From Acidobacteriaceae bacterium (GTDB taxonomy: Bacteria > Acidobacteriota > Terriglobia > Terriglobales > Acidobacteriaceae): a stretch of 8,544 nucleotides of DNA. The position numbers and the translations under genes are program-made. This document shows positions 1 through 6,759 of this stretch, piece by piece. Below the pieces are notes generated by a model, which worked only from the letters and a program-made list of their open reading frames with translations, was not told the DNA's origin and searched no databases. The stretch spans positions 362-8,905 of the forward strand of contig PMWR01000268.1 in NCBI GenBank assembly GCA_003166055.1, written 5' to 3'. How positions within the stretch are numbered: position 1 is the stretch's first letter; each line of letters opens with the position of its first letter.

Positions 1-3
1 CTT

Positions 4-1563
4 GTGGACGAACTGCTCGAGCGCAACGGCGATTGCGAAGTCAGCATCGAGGACGGCATCCCCCGGCGTCTCGTGCAGTTGCAATCGGAAGTCAGCTCCA
101 TCGATGCGTTTCTGCGCCGCCACGTCGGGCTGCGTCCAGGCCAGCCGGTCGCCATCTATCGCAGCAACGATCCTGCCTGCTTCCGCTGGTTTCTGGCTAT
201 CATCCGCGCAGGGGGCATCGCGGTTCCACTGAACCCGATGCTAACTCTCGGTGAAGTGTCCCGCATTCTCGCCGACAGCGGCACAGACATTCTGGTCACC
301 GACAAAGCCGTGTTCGAACGCACCATCGTGGACCGTTCCGCGCTCAATGTGCGCACCTGGATTCAAGCCGACGATGAGGCGGAAACGCTGGATGGATTTG
401 TTCGCGTCGCTGGGACAGACGCCGAGCGGCCGTTCCCGCCCACTCAACTCGATCCCGGCGCGACCGTAGCTGTATTCCACACCTCCGGCACCAGCGGCTT
501 TCCCAAAGGCGCGGCGCTTTCCAGCCGTGCCTTGCTTGGGGCACGCGCATCCACGGTGCTGGCGGGGTTATTCCTCGGACCGAAGGATCTTGCGCTGGTC
601 GCGCTGCCGTGGTCGCACATCATGGCCGTGAGCATCGCGCTCTATGGACTCATGGCCGGCATTCGCGGTTGCTTCCTCGATCGCTTCGACGTGGCGCGCG
701 CGGTGGACCTGGTGGAGCGCAATCGCATCACGGCTGTCGCCGGTGTGCCGGCCATGTTTGCCCGCCTGGTCAACAGCAATCCTGACCCCGCGCGTTTGAA
801 ATCCGTGCGCCTATGGCTCTCGGCCAGCGATCACCTGCCCTCCGAAGTGAGGATGCGGCTGCGCAAATACGGCGCGCTGATCCGGCTTCCGGGTGGCCGG
901 CGCATTCCCCCGGTGCTGCTGAACGGCTACGGCATGGTTGAATTGGGCGGCCTGGCCATGATGGGCATCGAATTGTCTTTCCTGCCCGGCAGCGGCGACC
1001 TGTGCTTCCCAATGCCGCCGTTTCAGATTCGCGTGGCGGATGAGAATGGGAAACGCGTACCAGCCGGCGCGACCGGAGAGTGCCAGATCCGCCGCCGCGG
1101 CCTGTCTCCTCATTACTGGAAAGACACCGTCAAAGACGAGAACCCCACCCATGCGCTGCTGACCGCAGACGGTTGGCTGCGCACCGGCGACCTGGCCACC
1201 CGCAATCGTTTCGGATTGCTTCGCCTGGTGGGCCGCATGAAGGACGTGATCAAGTCAGGCGGCTACTCGGTTTACGCGCTGGAATTGGAAGAAGCGTTGC
1301 TGGCTCATCCGGCCGTGGCGCGCGCCGTCGCTTTCGGCCTGCCCCACAAGGAAAAGGGCTCAACGCCCGTCGCGGCGGTTGAACTGCGCGAGGGCGCCGA
1401 GGTCAGCGAAGCCGATCTGCTTGAATGGGGCCACAAGAATCTGGCGCCCTACAAGGCGCCGCGGCGCATCTGGATTGTCGAGCCCGGCGGACTGCCGCAA
1501 AATCAAAACGGCAAGATCCTCAGGCGCATTCTGCTGGAGCGGTATGAGCATGCAATGGACTGA
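4..1563 (+). CDS. Class I adenylate-forming acyl-CoA synthetase/ligase (possibly 5'-truncated by window edge)
   Basis: This is a 519-residue AMP-dependent ligase, expected to adenylate a carboxylic acid with ATP and pass it to CoA as a thioester; the substrate cannot be read from the sequence. The P-loop-like A3 motif TSGTSGFPKG is at residues 160-169. NGYGMVE at 307-313 is the A5 motif. GWLRTGD at 390-396 holds the A7 aspartate D396. GRMKDVIKSGG at 410-420 is the A8 hinge, and PQNQNGK ends in the A10 lysine K504, so both the large N-terminal and the small C-terminal domain are complete. The GTG at 4 is the first start codon seen, but the frame is open to base 1 and the N-terminus is somewhat short for the family, so the real start may lie upstream. 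In A5 the usual Thr is Val (V312). The gene converges on the J-domain gene. The family call is secure; the fatty-acyl substrate is only a guess. Confidence 0.9.
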   Translation: MDELLERNGDCEVSIEDGIPRRLVQLQSEVSSIDAFLRRHVGLRPGQPVAIYRSNDPACFRWFLAIIRAGGIAVPLNPMLTLGEVSRILADSGTDILVTDKAVFERTIVDRSALNVRTWIQADDEAETLDGFVRVAGTDAERPFPPTQLDPGATVAVFHTSGTSGFPKGAALSSRALLGARASTVLAGLFLGPKDLALVALPWSHIMAVSIALYGLMAGIRGCFLDRFDVARAVDLVERNRITAVAGVPAMFARLVNSNPDPARLKSVRLWLSASDHLPSEVRMRLRKYGALIRLPGGRRIPPVLLNGYGMVELGGLAMMGIELSFLPGSGDLCFPMPPFQIRVADENGKRVPAGATGECQIRRRGLSPHYWKDTVKDENPTHALLTADGWLRTGDLATRNRFGLLRLVGRMKDVIKSGGYSVYALELEEALLAHPAVARAVAFGLPHKEKGSTPVAAVELREGAEVSEADLLEWGHKNLAPYKAPRRIWIVEPGGLPQNQNGKILRRILLERYEHAMD

Positions 1564-1610
1564 GCGTTCCAACCCTTGCGCCGTGCGGCGGAGCAGGTTT
1601 GCGGTTTCAC

Positions 1611-1706
1611 AGGCTGCGGAAAAACTCCAATGTACGTAGATGTGCGAAAGGGCACGACTTCAGTCGTGCCGATAGCCGCCCTTATGAACGTTGGGCTTCA
1701 GCCCCA
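1611..1706. repeat. REP-like intergenic element with two TTCAG-centred hairpins
   Basis: The 209-base gap between two convergent genes holds a perfect palindrome, GGCACGACT-TC-AGTCGTGCC, at 1651-1670, and a second smaller one, GGGCT-TC-AGCCC, at 1693-1704. Both share the central TTCAG. They are preceded by a purine-rich stretch (CTGCGGAAAAACTCC, about 1614-1628). From memory, this combination resembles dispersed repetitive palindromic elements common in Acidobacteriota genomes; family membership is inferred. The element may also fold in both transcripts and help end them, although no T-tract follows. Short open frames across it look like chance. Confidence 0.55.
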
Positions 1707-1772
1707 CCGCGCTCGCCTTGGCCTCGCCCGGAATCAGGCCTCTTTCCGCGACCTCTTCATCCTACCGCCAGG

Positions 1773-2396
1773 TTACTGAACCGACGTTCCTTCGGGAACA
1801 GCGTTTCCGCCGGGCACAATGATGGGCGTGGACGAAGCGTTTGAGGAAAGCGGTGTGTTGCCGCTGGTGAGCAGGCGATTGAGAACCGGAATGTTGGCGC
1901 GCTGTGTCTCAACAAAGTCCACACCCTCCGCTGTCAGCGTAAAGTCGGCGTTATCCGCCCGGACAATGTATGCCTTCTTTTGCAGATACCAGATCGTGAA
2001 TTCAAGATATTCACGGGGAAATCCCATGCGCGCTTCAACCTCGAAGAGCGAAACCTGGGGGTGCGAGGAGTCCGAGCGGCGCCGAAAATAAAGCAGCGCC
2101 AGCACCGCCAGCCGCCGGTTCAACTCGCCCTCCATGCTGTCCATGAAATCGACGGAGGAGGAGAGCGGAGCTGCGTCTGACGCCTCCTTTGTGCAGGCCA
2201 TATCGTATTCGGCCCGGGTCACCGGATTGGATAAAACGTCGTAGGCCTGTTTCAATAAGGCGAACTGGTCCGCATCGCCGGTATCCGGATTGTCCGGATG
2301 GAATCGGGCCGCCAGAAATCGATAGACGCGATGAACCGTGTCCGGCTCCGCATTGGGGTTGATCTGGAGCAGCTCGTAGTAGTTCGGAACCTTCAA
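1773..2396 (-). CDS. J-domain (DnaJ-like) protein with C-terminal winged-helix-like region
   Basis: The product has 207 residues. Residues 4-65 form a J-domain: NYYELLQ opens helix I, the HPD motif that stimulates DnaK-type ATPases is at 33-35, and the QAYDVLSNP segment (50-58) matches helix III. There is no G/F region, zinc finger or CTD, so this is a type III J-protein rather than DnaJ itself. Residues about 92-165 look like a winged helix, with basic RRLAVLALLYFRRR, a helix around MGFPREYLEFTIWYL, and a wing ending TLTAEGVDFVE. The tail after 170 is Ser/Pro/Asn-rich and probably disordered. The frame is open up to a TTG at 2474, but that start lacks a ribosome site. The TTG at 2394-2396 has GGGGAGG five bases upstream and begins right at the J-domain, so I chose it. 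It presumably recruits DnaK to a specific client or to DNA; that role is inference. Confidence 0.8.
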   Translation of the reverse strand: MKVPNYYELLQINPNAEPDTVHRVYRFLAARFHPDNPDTGDADQFALLKQAYDVLSNPVTRAEYDMACTKEASDAAPLSSSVDFMDSMEGELNRRLAVLALLYFRRRSDSSHPQVSLFEVEARMGFPREYLEFTIWYLQKKAYIVRADNADFTLTAEGVDFVETQRANIPVLNRLLTSGNTPLSSNASSTPIIVPGGNAVPEGTSVQ

Positions 2397-2401
2397 TAGG
2401 G

Positions 2402-2408
2402 CCTCCCC
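2402..2408 (-). promoter_or_regulatory. Ribosome binding site fixing the J-domain gene start
   Basis: The minus strand reads GGGGAGG, then five bases (CCCTA), then TTG. This near-ideal Shine-Dalgarno decides for the TTG at 2396 over the TTG at 2474, which would add 26 residues without family resemblance. Confidence 0.65.
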
Positions 2409-2590
2409 GGAGAGACTGCTCTCTCGCGGAAAGGTAGCGGTATCGCACAAAGGCAAACCAATCGTGACGGCCAAAGGGGTGAACGCCGACTGAATTCTGC
2501 TAGTCGCTACCTCTCAAAACAAATTCTCCTTTTATATCGACTGTGAGATTCAAAGCTTAAACCGTCAATCACCTGAATATCAAGGTCAAA

Positions 2591-2616
2591 GCTGCGCAAG
2601 TACCCAAATGCGCAGC
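2591..2616. repeat. Perfect inverted repeat, 8-bp arms, 10-base loop
   Basis: GCTGCGCA (2591-2598) and TGCGCAGC (2609-2616) are perfect reverse complements around a 10-base loop. With no T-tract on either strand it is not a standard terminator. It could be an operator half-site pair or an RNA hairpin in the J-domain gene's leader. Confidence 0.5.
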
Positions 2617-2647
2617 AATTCCGGGACGCAAATCCGGCCGGTGTTTC

Positions 2648-2671
2648 ATTCTGGACCCCTTTCTCCAGAAT
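2648..2671. repeat. Perfect inverted repeat, 8-bp arms, 8-base spacer
   Basis: ATTCTGGA (2648-2655) and TCCAGAAT (2664-2671) are perfect reverse complements separated by eight bases. The dyad shape and its place about 105 bases before the ABC operon start would suit a dimeric regulator, but no regulator gene is adjacent and no T-tract follows. Confidence 0.5.
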
Positions 2672-2775
2672 CAACCTCATCAAACACCATTTTACGCGCA
2701 GTCATTTCCCGGTTCCCGCTTCCGCCCCTCCTTGCGTTAATCTGAACACTGGACGCATCTTGATTCCAGTACCGG

Positions 2776-3718
<943 letters not shown>

Positions 3719-3726
<8 letters not shown>

Positions 3727-4597
3727 AACAGGGAATAGGGAACAGGGAATAGGGAATGGAGAGCCCGGTGCTACGCCGAACATTCAGCCCGGCGGGACGG
3801 GGATCTTTTTCAAGGCGTTTCTGGGTCTTTTGCTGCGCGACCTGCGCGTTTTGACGCGCGAATTCATTCCTTTTCTGCTGCGCGTCGGCATGCAGCCGCT
3901 GCTGTTTCTTTTCGTTTTCACGTTCATCCTGCCGCACATGGCGGGTGGGAATCCGCTCGCGTCGGGCGGCGGCCCGAGCTTCGGCACCATCATCCTGCCT
4001 GGACTGATGGCCGTAGCCATCATGTTTTCGGGCATCGCCGCCGTGGCGCTGCCGCTTTCATCGGAGTTCGGCATTACCCGCGAGATCGACGATCGCGTCA
4101 TGTGCCCGCTGCCGCTTTGGGCGGTGGCGCTGGAGAAGGTCTGCTTCAGCGCCATGCAAAGCATTGTGGCCGCACTGCTGGTGATTCCCATGGCGTATTA
4201 CATTCCCGCCGTGCCGGTGCGCGCCGACGTGCATAGTTGGCTGCTGCTGGCGCTGGTGCTGGTGCTCGCCAGCCTGCTGGCCGGGTCGCTGGGACTGGTC
4301 ATCGGGTCAACCGTGAGCCCCAGGCAGATCGGCCTGGTCTTCTCCATCATCGTGGTGCCGATTACGTTTCTAGGCTGCGTTTACTACACCTGGGCGGGCC
4401 TGCTGAAGAACGTGACCTGGCTTGCGGTGGCTGTGCTCTTCAATCCCATCGTTTACATGAGCGAGGGGCTGCGAGCTGCCGTTACGCCGGGCGTTGCCCA
4501 CATGCCCTGGTGGGCCATTCTGATCGCTTTGGTCTTCTTTACCAGCGCGCTTGGCCGGTTGGGGTTGCGCGGATTCTTGAGAAGAGTCCTGTCGTAA
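3719..4597 (+). CDS. ABC-2 type transporter permease
   Basis: The product is a 292-residue inner-membrane subunit that pairs with the upstream ATPase. Hydrophobic segments lie at about 55-71, 90-111, 143-162, 174-197, 206-223 and 264-279, giving the six helices usual for ABC-2 permeases. The family motif NPIVYMSEGLRAAVTP is at 242-257, before the last helix, and the loop EFGITREIDDRVMCPLP (116-132) is typical of DrrB-like proteins. I chose GTG 3719 because of the strong ribosome site and the 8-base overlap with the ATPase; the longer open frame from 3542 lies in coding sequence of another gene. The first 28 residues are odd: residues 5-14 (GNREQGIGNG) are encoded by a tandem heptamer repeat, and the recognisable family sequence starts only near FFKAFLGLLLRDLRV (30-44). 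The stop is followed by no clear terminator. Substrate unknown. Confidence 0.9.
3731..3758 (+). repeat. Tandem heptamer repeat (GGGAATA type, four units) inside the permease gene
   Basis: Four direct heptamers run without gaps: GGGAATA (3731), GGGAACA (3738), GGGAATA (3745) and GGGAATG (3752). They begin 12 bases after the GTG start and are translated as part of the permease N-terminus. Because seven is not a multiple of three, gain or loss of one unit would shift the frame. Similar short heptamer arrays are known as dispersed intergenic repeats in several bacterial groups. Confidence 0.85.
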
Positions 4598-4977
4598 GGA
4601 TTGGCGGACCCGATCGACGGGGCGCTGGTTTTGATTCTCCATTTACCTGCTGTCTGAAATGAGCCGCATGGACGGAAAATCCAGCAGTCGGCTGGGTTGT
4701 CCTGGACCGCGCCGTTTCAAGCCTGTCCATTACCGAGGGGCACACGGTGGGCCTTGCACGGTTCTGTACTAAAGTCCAACGTATAAAAACCGACCTTAGT
4801 AATCTGTTCATCCTCGCGAATTCTAAATACTGTCTGTAGCTGGCGCAGGAGATGCACCCAATCGACATGAGGGGTGGGTACACCGTGCGCCAGTCGAAGC
4901 TCCCCAAACCTCTCAGCGCATTCGACTTGCCCCGATTCATTGTCCGAATATTCAGTGGAGCCAGCCGGCAGCATTCC

Positions 4978-5000
4978 CCAGGTTGCGTCGGCAACCCTGG
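4978..5000. repeat. Bulged inverted repeat upstream of the trefoil-Vps62 gene
   Basis: CCAGGTTGC (4978-4986) pairs with GCAACCCTGG (4991-5000) around a GTCG loop, with one bulged base. It lies 80 bases before the ATG at 5080 and could be an operator or a leader hairpin; no T-tract follows. Confidence 0.4.
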
Positions 5001-5070
5001 AACGAAGCGATTGCCGGAATGAGGCAGCTCGCCGGATGATCAAACCTTCCCCTAAACCACACGGAGTCTC

Positions 5071-5077
5071 GGAGGAG
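5071..5077 (+). promoter_or_regulatory. Ribosome binding site of the trefoil-Vps62 gene
   Basis: GGAGGAG lies just before ATG 5080, with GGAGG four bases from the start. This supports strong translation and fixes the start. Confidence 0.8.
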
Positions 5078-5079
5078 AA

Positions 5080-6540
5080 ATGAGCACAGTAGTGATTCGT
5101 TCCGCCGCTTTCCCCGGCGTTTATGTTCGCCTTGACGGAAGCGGTGTTACCCAACCGGTCGGCCCAGGCGGCGGCGTTTGCAACTGCCAGTTTGGGGCCG
5201 GACCCTATGAGACCTATAACCTGATCAACAATCCAGACGGGACAGTCTCTTTTGGCGCAACCGCCTTCCCCAATGTTTTCCTGCGTCTCGACGGTGCGGG
5301 GGTCACTAAGCCCGCTGACAACGGCGGCGGAAAGGCCAATGCTCAATACACGGCCGGGCCGTATGAGAAATTCCGGCTGGTGAACAATTCGGACGGAAGC
5401 CAGTCGATCGCTTCGACTGCGTTCGCCAATGTGTTTTTGCGCATGGACGGCCGAGGGGTCAACGCGCCTGTGGGTCCCGGCGGCGGCATTGTGAATGCCC
5501 AGTACACCGCCGGCCCGTGGGAGAAGTTCTTCATCTCCAGCCCGTCGGCCGGTCTGAGCCAGGCGGATCTGCAGCACGCCATCCAGACCTACGGGCCGAT
5601 CCTGCACTTCAACCCCAGCGAAATCTATAACATGTGCTCGATAGAGGCATTCCTGCAACATGCCAAGCTCCATGACAGCAAGACCGGAACGGACATCAAC
5701 CACCCCTCCATTTCGCAACTGCCCACTGGAACCAGCGGCGATGGGCGTTACTGGCTGATCCTTGAAGATTCCTTCAAAGGCGGGGACCTGACAACGGCCA
5801 AAGGCTATCTTCATGCCTATTGGAAGCCCGGCCTGAGCTACACCGACCTGCAGTTCTGGTTCTTTTACGCCTATAACGGTCCCGGCACGGCGCATATCAA
5901 CGGTCTGCTCTTCGATACGATCGTTCATAGCGGCGATCCAAATCTGGCCCCCATGGGCGAGCACTACGGCGACTGGGAGTGCTGCATGGTTCGCATCGAT
6001 AATGGCTCGAAGGCGATGATCGGGGCGTGGCTTTCCCAGCACTCCGGCGGCCAGATGTTCAACCCGTCGCAACTTGGCCAGTTCAAGCGAACCGGACAGC
6101 AGATCAACATCTATTCGTCGCGCAACGGCCACGCCGTCTATGCGCAGACCGGAGGGAACTACACCGAACACCGCAAGTATCCCGATCCGGCCATTCCCGC
6201 CGGGATCGAGTTCTTCCTCCGAAACGATACGGCCGACGGAGGGAAGAGCCTGGATTGCGGTAAGAACTACCAGATCGTCTCCGCCGACTGGCTCGGCTCC
6301 GCATTTCCCGAGCCGCAATGGTTAAATTACCCCTATCGTTGGGGACCCGAGGGCGCAACTACCCACATGAGCCCAAGCACCGTCGCAGACATCCTGAAGG
6401 CCGCGCTTGGCTGGTTAGGTACCTTTGCCGCGCCGATTCTCCAGGTGATTGCCGGTTATATTCTGAGCATCTTCGTGACCGACGACGTCAACGGGCCGGA
6501 GGGTCCGAAGCGGAAATCGACATGGACCGGCGGATACTAA
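5080..6540 (+). CDS. Fascin-like beta-trefoil repeat protein fused to a Vps62-like domain
   Basis: The product has 486 residues and no signal peptide. Residues about 8-152 contain three repeats at an exact 52-residue spacing: the AF(P/A)xV(Y/F)(V/L)R(L/M)DG block recurs at 10, 62 and 114, and the (A/C)Q(Y/F)xAGP(Y/W)E block at about 36, 88 and 140. Three such units fit one beta-trefoil, most like fascin-type domains that bind sugars or actin. Residues about 170-425 resemble the Vps62 family (PF06101/DUF946): LQFWFFYAYNGP, HYGDWE at 295-300, WLSQHSGG at 317-324, RNGHAVYAQTGG near 348-359, and YPYRWGPEG near 419-427. Residues 438-466 are hydrophobic and could insert in or lie on a membrane; the tail after them is polar. 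It has its own ribosome site and terminator, so it is probably monocistronic. The biochemical role of the Vps62 fold is not established. A carbohydrate-targeted effector or toxin is a possibility, not a finding. Confidence 0.85.
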   Translation: MSTVVIRSAAFPGVYVRLDGSGVTQPVGPGGGVCNCQFGAGPYETYNLINNPDGTVSFGATAFPNVFLRLDGAGVTKPADNGGGKANAQYTAGPYEKFRLVNNSDGSQSIASTAFANVFLRMDGRGVNAPVGPGGGIVNAQYTAGPWEKFFISSPSAGLSQADLQHAIQTYGPILHFNPSEIYNMCSIEAFLQHAKLHDSKTGTDINHPSISQLPTGTSGDGRYWLILEDSFKGGDLTTAKGYLHAYWKPGLSYTDLQFWFFYAYNGPGTAHINGLLFDTIVHSGDPNLAPMGEHYGDWECCMVRIDNGSKAMIGAWLSQHSGGQMFNPSQLGQFKRTGQQINIYSSRNGHAVYAQTGGNYTEHRKYPDPAIPAGIEFFLRNDTADGGKSLDCGKNYQIVSADWLGSAFPEPQWLNYPYRWGPEGATTHMSPSTVADILKAALGWLGTFAAPILQVIAGYILSIFVTDDVNGPEGPKRKSTWTGGY

Positions 6541-6566
6541 CCAAGGCCAATACTGTGAGTCAAATA

Positions 6567-6605
6567 GGGGAGAGGGCCATTCCAATGGCCTTCTCCCGTT
6601 TTTGT
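6567..6605 (+). terminator. Intrinsic terminator after the trefoil-Vps62 gene
   Basis: GGGAGAGGGCCATT (6568-6581) pairs with AATGGCCTTCTCCC (6584-6597), with one G-U pair, followed after one G by TTTTT (6599-6603). It starts 27 bases after the TAA and is the clearest terminator in the window. The remaining bases to 6759 show no further gene. Confidence 0.9.
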
Positions 6606-6741
6606 CTCTGAACGGGCTGCGCCTTCGACGAATTCATGCGCATTTCTTGCCTGTGGCCGCAATCCGACCCGGGCTCCTCGTCATACTTTTGAGGCGTCTG
6701 CTCGCTCCCATCTTGTCTATCCGGGGATGGCGCAGCCACCC

Positions 6742-6747
6742 TATACT
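6742..6747 (+). promoter_or_regulatory. Possible -10 element (TATACT) before the protease lipoprotein gene
   Basis: TATACT lies 12 bases before ATG 6760. No good -35 hexamer sits 16-18 bases upstream; the nearest is TTGTCT at 23 bases. If it is used, the transcript would start almost at the start codon, giving a nearly leaderless mRNA. Confidence 0.25.
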
Positions 6748-6759
6748 AGGACTGTGATC

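Larger units (their letters stand above)
2397..2775. other. Divergent intergenic region between J-domain gene and ABC operon
   Basis: This 379-base spacer must hold the promoters for both divergent transcription units. Its middle part (about 2515-2600) is clearly more AT-rich than the flanking genes. The minus strand has TTGACC and TTGACG hexamers and a TATAAA, but none are spaced 16-18 bases apart, so I do not name a promoter. A perfect AAAGGAG lies on the minus strand near 2526-2532, followed only by a five-codon TTG frame (2500-2517). Two inverted repeats are listed separately. No convincing gene was seen. Confidence 0.6.
4598..5079. other. 482-base intergenic region, no confident gene
   Basis: The stretch separates the permease from the trefoil-Vps62 gene. 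It has lower GC around 4760-4840 than either neighbour. On the minus strand a frame from ATG 4974 to the stop at 4717 (85 codons) has a natural-looking composition but no proper ribosome site: GGGGA touches the ATG. On the plus strand ATG 4852 to 5022 (56 codons) follows CAGGAG directly, and another frame ends at 5083 overlapping the next gene's ATG. These frames overlap and cannot all be real, so none is called as a gene. A bulged hairpin lies at 4978-5000. No clear terminator follows the permease, and no well-spaced promoter could be named. Confidence 0.5.

Noticed and set aside
1786..1799. GTTCC-TTCG-GGAAC hairpin at the 3' end of the J-domain gene
   Set aside because: The stem is only 5 bp, lies in the last codons and has no T-tract, so it is not called as a terminator.
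2397..2474. 26-residue N-terminal extension of the J-domain protein from TTG 2474
   Set aside because: There is no ribosome site before it and the extra residues do not resemble the family, whereas TTG 2396 has a strong site.
4852..5083. Short plus-strand frames (4852-5022 and 4874-5083), the second overlapping the next gene's ATG
   Set aside because: The first has CAGGAG touching the ATG with no spacer, the second has no clear site, both look compositionally random, and they overlap each other and the minus-strand candidate.
4717..6318. Long minus-strand open frame of 533 codons
   Set aside because: Most of it is antisense to the well-supported trefoil-Vps62 gene and arises from codon bias on the other strand; only its 3' part outside that gene (4717-4974) is kept as a finding.
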